Positions 27,475-39,000 of a stretch of 64,000 nt of DNA are shown here, one piece after another. Position 1 is the stretch's first letter; each line of letters begins with the position of its first letter. The translations under genes and the position numbers were made by a program. Under the pieces are notes generated by a model. The model worked only from the letters and a program-made list of their open reading frames with translations, was not told the origin of the DNA and searched no databases. The DNA is from Dipetalonema caudispina (lineage: Eukaryota > Nematoda > Chromadorea > Rhabditida > Onchocercidae), in the NCBI GenBank assembly GCA_013365325.1, contig JABVXV010000015.1, positions 179,159 to 243,158 on the forward strand. Reading direction: 5' to 3'.

Positions 27475-27514
27475 TTGTGTGTGTGTGTGTGTGTGTGTGT
27501 GTTTGTGTGTGTGT
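27475..27514. repeat. (GT)n microsatellite
   Basis: About 20 GT units with a single GTTT interruption. Confidence 0.9.
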
Positions 27515-27820
27515 CATCGGAAAATTTTTAAATTTGGAATATTTTGAAATCGAAATAAATTTTCAAGTTTATGAATTTTTTTATTGCATTTTATGGTTGG
27601 ACTGTTAGATTTTTGCAATTTCTTTAATTGAATTTTGTTACATCCGGTAGCTTCGAGCATGAGAACAGAAATGCATTATGGGAATACCCCGCCTTCTGTA
27701 TACTTCCGCATCAAGACTGTATCAATTTATCACCATAATTTATGAACTGCACCCAAAAATTAGCTTCTGAAATTTCCAAATCACTTAATTCTCGAAGTAA
27801 TTGGTATAATCGGCAGAAAG

Positions 27821-28299
27821 AATCTTTTTCTAAAACGGTAAGAGTTATTAATTAAACTTCTGCAAATATTCAGCTTTGGCATTGGCTTACAAAGAATTTC
27901 TGCTAATTCATAACTTCTTCACATAAATGTTGAAGTTTTGTAGTAGCCTGAGCTGCAAAAATATGATCGAGACAAAGTGGTAAATGTTTGGCTCTAAGAA
28001 AAAATCGCTGTTATCTTGAAAGTTAACGAAAATGAGGGAAAGGAAGAAAGAGATGACCATTTTGCGAGGTCATTTTTCATAATTATACTCTATGCCAGAA
28101 GGATAAATGGTTGGCACTTTTTCTTAGAGCCAAACATTACCACTTTGTCTCGATCATATTTTTGCAGCTCAGGCTACTACAAAACTTCAATATTTATGTA
28201 AAGAAGTTATGAGTTAGCAGAAATTCTTTGTAAGCCAATGCCAAAGCTGAATATTTGCAGAAGTTTAATTAATAACTCTTACCGTTTTAGAAAAAGATT
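27821..28299. repeat. Large near-perfect inverted repeat
   Basis: The left arm (27821-28003, 183 bp) is the reverse complement of the right arm (28118-28299, 182 bp), with only three substitutions and one 1-bp indel by direct comparison (about 98% identity). The 114-nt spacer is unrelated to the arms. A transcript across it would fold into a long double-stranded hairpin. No target-site duplication, transposase fragment or terminal consensus is visible. It could be a foldback/MITE-type element, a recent inverted duplication, or an endogenous siRNA hairpin source. Short open frames inside it look fortuitous. Confidence 0.95.
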
Positions 28300-29154
28300 T
28301 TTCTAATTTTAAATTTAAAAATTAAATTCTTTTAACCTATAAATGGGTCAATTTATGCTATAGCTTAAAAATATTTTACCAATTACATTTTTTGATTACA
28401 AATATCTTATCATTCCATTGATTGTTTGGTAAATTAAGGCAATATTTTATTTAAAACAGTTTAATACAGTGAAGTGAAATTTTCAAAAATATTTTCTTAA
28501 ATAATCTTTTTGAGGTCATATCCAAAATATTGAAGTAATTAGGAATCAATAACAGTGATAATGAAAATAAATACATCTAACAATACATTTTTTTTTTTGT
28601 TGAAACATTGATAATTTATTATGCTTTAAATTCCATTCAAATGCTATAATATTTGAATGCATTATCTGTCGTCATTTTCATCATGATGAAATGCTTTATG
28701 CACGATTACATTTCACGGATTAAATTTGAAAAGAATCACTTTTCATTTTATTAAAAAATTTTTTAACACCCTGTAATATTTTTAGAGCAAAAAAAAAAGA
28801 AAAAAAAAATTAAAAAAAAAATAATCGATTGAATTAATTTAATTGATTCTGATGCCAACTATGGCAACATCACAGCAATTTACTTATCTTGAAAAGCAAT
28901 CAATCAAAATGTTTTGTAAATAATTTGGTAGGATAGGAAATTAGTTGTTCCAATGGAATAAATGAATCTAGCAGTTTAGAAATTTTCATGCAAATTAAAA
29001 GCGTTTATCTAGAATTTATTTTCTGTAGACAAATATAATCACATATCATTTAGACAATGATAAAGAAGTAATAAAATTACAATTAACAATTTTAAGATAT
29101 TTTTAATAATTTTCAAAATTTTTGTACTTCCTATAAGTAATATGATTTAAAAAC

Positions 29155-29199
29155 AAATGTGAATTTTAATGTTTCGAAAGGACATTAAAATTCACATTT
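29155..29199. repeat. Perfect 18-bp hairpin
   Basis: Arms 29155-29172 and 29182-29199 are exact reverse complements (AAATGTGAATTTTAATGT) around a 9-nt loop. Arms this short are not a convincing miRNA precursor. It may be an excision remnant or a small palindromic element. Confidence 0.9.
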
Positions 29200-29580
29200 T
29201 TCTTTGAAATGGACTATCGATTTATTTGGTGTTATACTTAATTTATTAGTGCGATAAATATTTTTTACTTTGGCATTAAAATTATCTCTAATTTAATAAT
29301 TATTTTCTTGAATAGATTTTAAATCGACTTCTCTTCGCATCAAAAAATATATTCCAAAGATTTCCAGTAATTGAATTATATTATATCTAAGTCTGATCCA
29401 GTTCCCTAATAAATCTCGAGGATCATTTCTAATTCTCTTATAATTCTACGATCTAATTGTCCACTAATTTTTTGATTTCCAAATTTTTTTAATTCCTAAT
29501 CCTATTCTAATGTCCCAGTCTTTTAAATATTATAAATTGAAGTTGTATGATCCTTAAAATCGATCAATTGATTGGCAGGT

Positions 29581-29638
29581 GTGACAGTGATCAGAAAGGA
29601 ATGCACTTGTTGACATTGATCAAAATGGAATGCGCCTG
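29581..29638 (+). repeat. Imperfect 29-bp tandem duplication
   Basis: Two consecutive units share the pattern TGACAnTGATCAnAAnGGAATGC followed by ATG/CCTTG-like ends. The segment is richer in G+C than the surrounding DNA. Confidence 0.6.
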
Positions 29639-32600
29639 ATGAGGCACCCACAACCATTTTGCGTTAACAACGACAACTCTTTTGTCGTTTCACTCGTAAA
29701 GTGACTTAATTTTATACATCTTTAAAACAGATCTTTTATTTTTTTTTAATTAGCATTTTGTTAGAATTATGTCTAAGTTAAAGTAATCAATTATTTGCTT
29801 TAGAATTACCTTACTAAATAATTAAAAACAAAAATAAATTTTCATCTATTGTTCGAAATATTAAATGCTCATTTCCATTTCCTTTTTTAATCAATTCATA
29901 TCAATTTTCTAAGAATTTAATCACTTCCACTTTCACATTTATATCACATAATTTAGTATTATCAATTGGATCCCTTTCAAATTTACTCTATTTATTTCAG
30001 TTCCAATTCGATATCTTTGATAATTAATGATTAATACGATAAATTGTGGTTTGTTACGCTATTTTGTTGACAGTTCTGAGATCTTAATTACATTTAATGA
30101 TTGCTTTCACTTCATGATTATGCAAATATAATCAAATTTTAAAATAATAATTGTCATTGATAGTATGATACATTTTTATTCTTTAATCGAAGAACGAACC
30201 ATTAAGGATACGTTAAATTCTAAAACTGATCGATAATATATCAATAATATTCTTAACTATAATATATCCTTGAACCTTATAGGTAAATGAATGAAAGGTT
30301 GTACGAACCAATTTGTCATTAATAAGAGTGGAAATCACAGATGACCATTGTTGACCATTGTTGACTATTTATACTGCAGCATGTTGCAGGCATGTAAAAT
30401 GCATGCTATTTAATGCAATCTCAATAATGTTCTTCTTCATAAGTATTCCATTAAATGAGGGAGAAAAGGTTTTTCTCAATTTTTAATGGAATGAGTACTC
30501 ATTTAAATGAGCACTTAGATATGGCGGAAATATTTTTCATATTAAACATCATTACAATCTGTCGGTCAGATAAAAGTATTAATTTTAAAATTCCCACTTT
30601 TTATAATTGATCAACTCAAATGATACTTTAAAGATTGTCAAAAAAAAAGTAGTTACTTTTTTTAATTGTATTTTTAAGTTACTGTAACATGTAATATGAA
30701 TTACAAATAATTTTAATTACTTCTCTAATGTAGTTTGTGGAGGAATTGCTACAACACTTATTTGTTTCTTATTACCCATTGAATTCGAATAATCTAATCT
30801 GTATGATTGAACAGTCTATCTTTATGATAAAATGTATTATGTTTATTCCGTGTCCTAATTTAGTAACTAAAATTTGAAATTTCATTCATTTTTTAAGAGT
30901 GTGCATTTTATTCAAAGCAAAGGCGCAGTGGCTAATTATTAGTCGGTACTTCTCTCTACCTCTTTTTTTTCTCTCTTTTTTTTTTATTCTTTTTCTAAAA
31001 AGTGTGCAATTAAATCTTTTTATCCAACCGACATAAGCAATTTTATGATACCGAAAGGGATATTAATAAAATTCTTTAATTATTTTTGGTATTATTTATT
31101 TTATCTGTCTGTTTTTTTTTTAAATAACTTTTATGCCAATATCGCTGCTCCAAAACGGTCTAATAGTCAAAAAAAAAAAAAAAAAAAAAAAAGCATTCAA
31201 TTTCTTTTTTAGAAAAGCATCAAAAGAAATTTCTGTTTTTCCAAATGCTTCAAGGGCAAAGCTATTTGCTTTTGTAATTGAATTTTCCAAACTTTTCTGA
31301 GCAAAATTTTAACAGTGAACTTTTAAATGAACATGAATGATCAACTTGAAATATACTACTTCTCAGCTGTAAGAAACTATGAATAAAATCATTATCCAAG
31401 AGAAACTAGCAAACTTGTAAAGTTTTAAATTTCAAATCCATCCATATGAATAAGTATTACTTAGTCGTTTTTTGATGAGATAATTTTGCTTTTTATGATT
31501 GGGAAAAGACTTTTAAAGTGATTAAGAGAAAGAAATAGATGAGTGAAAATTAGAAGCGAAATTAATTTTTCCTTCTTTTGTTAATATTGTACTAACAACG
31601 ATCTCTGTCTGATAAAGAATTGTGATATGATTTTGAGAATCCAAACTATATACATTTATTATTATTTAAAATAATTCGCAACTTTCTTTTTTTTTTTTTG
31701 CATATTTGCTCATAAATAATATTCGAAAAAAAACATATTCTATCATTATTTATTATTTTTGAAGCAGATTTAATTCTTGAATTGTCATTTTGTGTGATAG
31801 AAAAATTCTTGCAGTATCTGATGAATCATAAAATTTTCCTTGAAGTTTAATGACTGAAAGTTTGATTGAAATTCATTGCTAGCATTAATTCCATAAACCT
31901 TGGATTATCTGGGAAATATACCCCTTCCCTCAAAAAAAAAAAAAAAAAAAAAAAACTTTTGAGAGTTCTTTTAGAGCTTAATACGCACTACATTACAATG
32001 AATATTTCGTTGTTTATGGAGGAAATTTTACAGATTGAAATTGCCAATAGTTTTGCCTTCGCATCATTAATCTTTTAAAAGATTTAAAAAATTAAATTAT
32101 TTTTCCTTCTTTTGCAAAATGGAGAAAAAAAAGAATGAAAAAAAAAAAAAAATGACTGAATGCTATTGATGAACAAGTTCAATCCTTCTCTAGTTTGTTA
32201 TTTTGACGAGATAATTTTATAATCTTCATTCTCTTTAAAAATTTCTTTTTATAATTCATATCGAAAAGAAAAAAAAAAAATCTTTCTATTGAAATCTCAA
32301 TTGGATTTGTTTTCCATTGATCTTTTTTTTTGTTTTCTTTTCTCCAAATTTATTTCTTCTATAGTAAGCTAATATGATAAGATAGGGTTAAAAAGTTGAA
32401 TGATTCAGCACAAATCAAAATGAAATTGATGTATCGTCACATCATATTACAGTACCAATGATAGCAATCTCCTTCAAAGTTGAAATGATTTTAGCAATTG
32501 CTTTTGAATGGATACCATCTTTCAAGCATAAAACTTTTAAATGAGTTTTTCATTTTGGCATAAAGTTTGAAATGGGTTTACATTTTGATATAATTCGATG

Positions 32601-32983
32601 CAATGCTCTTAGCATATATTTGTCACCAATTGTACCATTTGTTGATACAACTTTGATCGATGCACATATCGCAACGATTTGGAAATGGTATAATGTGCGT
32701 TAATCTAACCGGAAAAAAAAAGTATAGCACCGAAATTTGAAAATAGTGTGAACTTTCTTCTGGAAGATCTCTCCTGTTTTATTGTCATTTATTTCCTCAA
32801 ACAAATGATCAGTTGCATTTGAACCGTACTTGAATCGGTGGTTTATTTTAGTTTTTTCATATCTTAAAACATTTTAAATTTTGTTACACGAAATCAAAAT
32901 TCATCTTTATCTGATTCTTAACCCATTTCAAATATCATAAATTCTAAGAATAACTTAATATTTGATTTATAAGATTTCATATT

Positions 32984-33020
<37 letters not shown>

Positions 33021-33935
33021 CTTCATTATTGAAATGGAAGATGGAAAAGGTTTCTGGAATTTTTATTCCTTCTACAATTATTTCCGGGGAAGTCATCCAT
33101 CCACCATAATGATACTCTTATAAGTGCACCAAAAAAAACGAGTTTTCACTAAATTTTTGTTGGCACTAACATTTCTTCCTTCATTTCCTACTGCGACCTC
33201 TAATTTTTGCATGACATTTTCAATGTATTTATGAGTGAGAAAAGTCAAAATCTTTCCTTTATAAAAATATCTGAAACAAAATAAATTAAAAGTACCAATA
33301 TGTTTAAATAGAAGGAAGTATAATCCAGACAAACTAATGTAGGAACTTTAAATAATACTCTTTATTTTTTTTTTTTTTTTTTTTTTTTGTTTTCGTCCCA
33401 TTTGATAATTTAAAATGATGTAAAATTTTCATTGTCATTTAATATCTGAAAAAAATTTACAACCCAATGAAGAACTGATGAAATTGAATTGGAACTGATT
33501 TAATACTTGACGATTCCTCATTGAACAACTAGTTTTATAGGTATAGTTCTTAAGATTACTTAAATGAAAATTGAAATAAGTAGACGAAATTGGCTTGAAG
33601 TTCTTAATATTCCTGCATTTTGAATGTTATTAGCATAGAGATCGTAAGGATCGAAATGAGCGTCGTCATATTCTTAGGAATAATAATATATGTTTAGAGG
33701 GATATTAGCCGAATTACTTCGTATTGAGGGAACCTAAAATCTTAATTGTTTTAAAGCTTTTAATTTACATCAAATTTAACAAATTTCATAAAATTTTCTA
33801 ACTTTAAATTCAGCTCCTTGTAATTTTCACATTTCAACCTTCAATTTATCCCTATTTTACAATAATTAAAAAAAAAAAACTTTCACGAAAACTGGTAAAA
33901 TCATTGTACTGCTCTTTTAATCCTTCTCTCCTTAG

Positions 33936-34675
33936 ATCAACTGATAAAACTTGTTCCACGATTAGATTGTCACCGTAGTTGTCTCTTTTTCATACGGCTG
34001 GTTGAAATTTCAATGATTTCTACTTTACCACAATCTTCATCGACTTTATCGCATTTGAAAGCATATCAGAGTTAGTTCCAATAGCTATCTGATACATACG
34101 ACAGGGAACACTTAATAAGAGATTATTACTGAGATTTAAATTAAACATTAAAAATATGAGTGATGATTTTTAGAGGAATATTCTCAAATTGACTCTCAGA
34201 GAGTTTCATTCGGGAAAAGTTAAAAAAAAGGTGGAGGTTATCTTCAAATAAATCCCACAACGACGGAAATAATCATTCAATCATCAAAGCCATTTGTTAA
34301 CACTGTTCATTTCTTTCTACATTTCATCAATGATTATTTTGTGCTTTTGAAGTACTACAACGATAGGCGATGTATTCAACGAGAAGGTCATGAAAATGGA
34401 AAATGTTCAAAACTTCTTTTAATTAATGAATTGGAATTTTACATTTTCATTACTGAATTTAGATGTCTGTTTCTTTTCTATCATTTACTATTTATATTTA
34501 CTTTTTTTTTTTTTCTCTTATCATCAATTTTACATTGAATAATCATACAGTAGATAACAATTTTTGTTTAAGTACACGTCGTGTTTCCACACGTTTATTA
34601 CATTCTTGTTCGAAATATAAAAAAAAAAAAAGTAACAATTTAGCTCGTCAACTAATAAGAAATGACAGTTTTTAA
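33936..34675 (+). CDS. Two orphan exons, possible C-terminus of unknown gene
   Basis: Exon 33936-34070 (acceptor CTCCTTAG, donor GTTAGT, phase 1) joins in phase to 34551-34675 (acceptor CATACAG), which ends in TAA. The predicted tail is basic and Ser/Arg-rich (FCLSTRRVSTRLLHSCSKYK, then NNLARQLIRNDSF at the C-terminus). No upstream exon and no family were recognised. The last exon contains a 13-base A run read as lysines, which weakens it. The matching phases and the two splice signals are the only support. Confidence 0.25.
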
Positions 34676-36085
34676 ATTCCAAAATATTAAACGAAAAATT
34701 AAAATTTTTTAAAAATAATTTTATACAAAGCATTGTTTAGTTTAACAAAAGCAGAAAAAAAAGTAAGATTGCATGGAACGATTTTACTCTTACTTAATGG
34801 GTTAATGCATCTTCTATTGATGACGTATTCTGATAAAAAGTCTAATCTATCACCTGATTTTCCCGCGACATCTCAATATTCTAATTTATGTTGATTTGAT
34901 TAATTGGAATAAATCAATCATATCAATTTATTTCTTTTAATGATAGGCTTAATTGTTACAGTTAAGAATGCGTAAACTTAGCATTAAGCATGACCTTTAA
35001 TATTTTGAATAAGAGGAACTGTACTGGTGGGATGAACGGTTTTCATCAGTAAAATGCTGCATTTTAACGGATTTTTGACATTTTGTTTATTAATCTGACT
35101 AATTTTCGCTGACATTTGCGCCTAGGTTATAGTTCATTTGATGTCATTTATTAATATCCTCTCTTTAATTCCTGTTTTATATATGAAATTTCAATCTTAC
35201 TACTTCAACTAAAATTATAATGATAAAGTCAACTTACTGTAATATCACTGCATTTTGTGATACTTTATCATCAATTATCATACTTTATCATCAATTATCT
35301 GGAAATAAAAATGCATGTGAATTTACAATCTTATTTTGCGAAAGATTAAAGTTCAACATCTTTTGGTAATTTGTATTGCGGTATATTCTTTTTGAGGATT
35401 TCAAGATGATGTATTAATAGTTGGGAAATCGCTTCATTATGTGACTATAACATTACTTTGAAAAATATTATATATTCAACTTTGATTTGGCTACTCCTCT
35501 TTGTCCACTGACATATTTACGTATTTCGCGTGCTTTTGCAGTTTTCGAAGGAACTTACATCTACAATTTCATTTTATTTTTATGTAAGTTTCCTAATTTT
35601 CGGTTTCCGTATTATATCGATGTTTAAACGATAAACGACTATATTCATTCATATATTTTCATCGCCGTTCTCTTTGATTTTTGCGATCATTTTCTCATAC
35701 TTATTTCTATGGCTGTTACTATTTGAAGCGGCAAACTGTGTTTCTGTTTGTATGTGTATTTCTTCCGCATCCGCATCACACATGCATATGGTAAAATATT
35801 TTATTTGGGTTTACATTTACCATTCAGATTATTTAGATAAGATGTATGTTATGGATAAATTTTACTAAATTTAACTTCCGATTAGATTCTTTCTTTTCTC
35901 ACTATTGGCGTATTTCTTTCCATATATGCTTACTTGTTATTCATGTATTGTTTTACTAGAAAATGATGAATAAGATATAAACATTGGCAATAAGTGAGAA
36001 GAATGGCATTTATAATAGTGCTGGTAAAGTGATTCCTTTGGATATGATTAAAAATATTTACATACATCTTGTCGCCTTTTTTCAG
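34676..36085. other. Upstream region of the WD40 gene; first exon unresolved
   Basis: The first well supported WD40-gene exon starts at 36086 in phase 0 and has no internal ATG start. Two candidate first exons end in phase 0. 35752-35790 starts with MCISSASASHMHM and ends at a GTAAAA donor. A short one ending at about 36024 (MAFIIVL, donor GTAAAG) would leave a 62-bp intron. Neither can be confirmed by family resemblance because this N-terminus is variable. Confidence 0.35.
35260..35299 (+). repeat. Exact 20-bp tandem duplication
   Basis: ATACTTTATCATCAATTATC occurs twice in direct succession (35260-35279 and 35280-35299). Confidence 0.95.
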
Positions 36086-39000
36086 GCAAAATTGGAACGG
36101 GTATTAGGTTGCACAGCTGTTTCACGGTCGTCAGTATCGGTGGACGACAACAAAGGCATTGTAGCCTATCCGGCTGGGTAAACTTTTGTGAACTTTTGAT
36201 TAACAAAAAAAATTGTCCTGTGCATCTTTGTTATTGTACAGCTAGTTAACTATTCCTTATTCATTGTCATCACCCAATTAGCATTCTAAGATATCATGAT
36301 CTGTCTAATTTACGAATTTCTTTTGCATTCCCCTAGCATTTTCTATTTATTCTGCTTGTTATTATAATTGCGAAAATTTGATACAAAAGTTTTTGATGAA
36401 GATTTTGTACAATTAAAGTAAAAGTCAAGTGAAATCAGAATGATATTTCCGGAATGCAAAATTTTTGCAATAAAATTCCGATACTGAAACATTACATAAG
36501 TGAAGCTAAGATACTTGAAAAACTATCTTAAATAGTGATTTGTCTCTTATTTCAGGGCTACTGTCATTCTTTATAATCCAAGAAATAATGCCCAAGCCCA
36601 TTTAATTGGTACAACGAAAAACAACATAACATGCTTATCGTTCTCTTTCTGCGGACGATACATCGCTACTGGAGAGGTATTCCTAGATGGTTCAATTTGT
36701 CGAGAAATAGGATTTCAAGAGCGGAAAAAAGAAAAAATTTTCTTAAGGAATTTAAGTTGCAGTGATATTGTGGCAGTAATTTCTTATCAAATTTTTTAAA
36801 ACTAATTTTCAGACTGGGCATGAGCCTCGATTACGAGTTTGGGAGCTTTACGATGCAAAAGGACAGTTCGCTTTCACCCAGATTGTCGATATAAAGCATC
36901 ATCAGTTAGGGATCAGCTGTGTGGTAAGTTTTTACGATTTCTCGACTTCATAATTTGAAAATTTCTAGTTGTTGGTTAAAAGTGTAGTGAACATATTTAA
37001 TTTTTGGAAACATATTTGTAATGGATCAGCTTTTAGCGCTTTACTCCTAATGGGTTGTTGGTATCAGTAGGAAATCAGCATGATCGCTCGATCGTAGTTT
37101 GGGATTGGCGATTACGACAAAAAATCGCTGAAAATCGTCTAACTTCGAAAGTAAGCATTTTTTTTTTTGAAGTTTGACTCCTTCATTATGTGCTTACTTC
37201 CATTTACGAAACTTATTACTACGTTTGTGCATAGAATTCGATTTGGTTTGGCATGAAAAAATTACCTGTATGGATTATCCACTATTAAAATAAATATATT
37301 TTGACTAGCGAGTTTGCAAAAGTTCAGGTTCAAATATTGAAGTCAACCAGTCTTATACAGATAGTGCTGGAAAGATATTAAAAGTAATTTTTTCAGGTTA
37401 ATTCAATTGACATTACAGAACAAGGTGGATGTGTGACGGTAGGAATAAGGCATGTTAAATTTTGGCATGTTGCAAGAAAACCAGAGAGTTCGAAGAGTGT
37501 ACCTTTGCAGGTAAGAGAATCAGCGTAACAAATAGAGTTTTGACTTAGTCCTGTTGAAACAAAGGAAATTCTCCCAATGAAAATCGGATTCTTGATTTCA
37601 AACTTCGTTATGACTGTCTTTTCCACTTATTTTACTTTCAATTAGGTTCTGATTTTAGAATTAGGTTTTTAAGGCTTAAATTTATATTTGAGTTAGTTTT
37701 TTGCAGGGTCGTTCAGCAATTTTGGCCGATCAACGAAATAATACCTTTTTGGATGTTTGTTGCGCTCCCGATAATCGAACATTTTCAGTCACGGAAACCA
37801 GTCTTTTGATTGAATTTCATGATAAAAAGGTAATGTTTGAATGGGGGAATTTTCAAGCATTTTTGTAAATTTGCCTCAACTATATTCATTTTAATGCTAT
37901 TATTTATGTACTTTTCTTTTTGCATTATTTCGCTTTCTTTTTTTTCCTTCCATTTTCCACTTTGCATACAATTTTTTTTTTCAATATATCTACAGCACCA
38001 GAAATTAACGTATTGAATCAGTGTTTCAGTAAGATCCTAAATTTACATTTACCTGTTTGAGAGATGATTAGTTGGTGAAGGGACTCTATCTTTATGTTCA
38101 ATAGTCGAGTAAACCAGCAAATAAAAATATGAAGTTCTTCCGTAATCCACTCGCATCTATCAAGCACACAACTTTCTTTTAGTATTTTAACAGTTGTAGT
38201 TTTATCCATATCTCACATTAATGTTTAATTTTCATGTGTTTTTAGTGAATTATTCCACGGCTGAATTTATTTCAGTTAGTGAGTACCTATGACCTTCACA
38301 GTGAAGTTCCACGGTCGATAGTGCTTGGAGTTGGTGAATTGTTTATTGGATTCAACAATGGTTTTATAAGATGTTTGGATATCGCGACAATGAAACATAA
38401 ATTTACATTCTGTAAACCACATTATTTGTCATGTGATGTTGCGGAAGGTGTAAAGCAAGATGCACTGTCGCCTGATTCGCATCCAACAGGGTGCAGGTCG
38501 GCAATTTTTTTTACTTATGAAAATTTAAGCCTAATAATCACGTTAAATTTCGTGCACGATATCTTTATAGATTTTAATGCGGAGAGGAAATCGAAAGGGA
38601 AATTATGGAAATTATTTTCACCAGAGCAAGAAAAATAAGCATGTTGAGAATAGTGGCCTCATTCAGGTTATGTGTTTAAGGTATCCGGATGTGCGAGCAT
38701 TAACATATAACAAAAAGACTGGAATGCTTACTGTGATTTATAGCGATCGATCCATTTATACATGGCAAAAAACGGATCGGAGTATCCTCAAAATTTCCTC
38801 ACAGCTTTTTCATGTTGGACCAGTGATTTCACTAGAGGCAGGTCTTAAAGAAAGTGTTTTAGTCTGCTTTTTTTAAATGTATTTAAGAAAACAACGTGAA
38901 TTTTCAGGTTTATCCGCCAAATTTTGAATGGTTACCACAAGGTTCAATCATAACGGGTGGTACAGATCAAACTATTCGCATATGGAATGTGGATCATCCA

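Larger units (their letters stand above)
23841..33935. other. 10-kb A+T-rich desert
   Basis: No supported gene on either strand. It is dominated by poly(A)/poly(T) tracts, for example near 24890-24916, 26341-26370, 26606-26628, 31168-31192 and 32993-33020. The inverted repeats and small repeats listed separately also lie here. Short open frames seen here have no resemblance to known families. Confidence 0.5.

Noticed and set aside
33171..33270. Minus-strand exon-like segment (acceptor TTTCAG, donor GTTAGT; YFYKGKILTFLTHKYIENVM)
   Set aside because: No in-phase partner exon was found on either side and no family was recognised. Could be chance.
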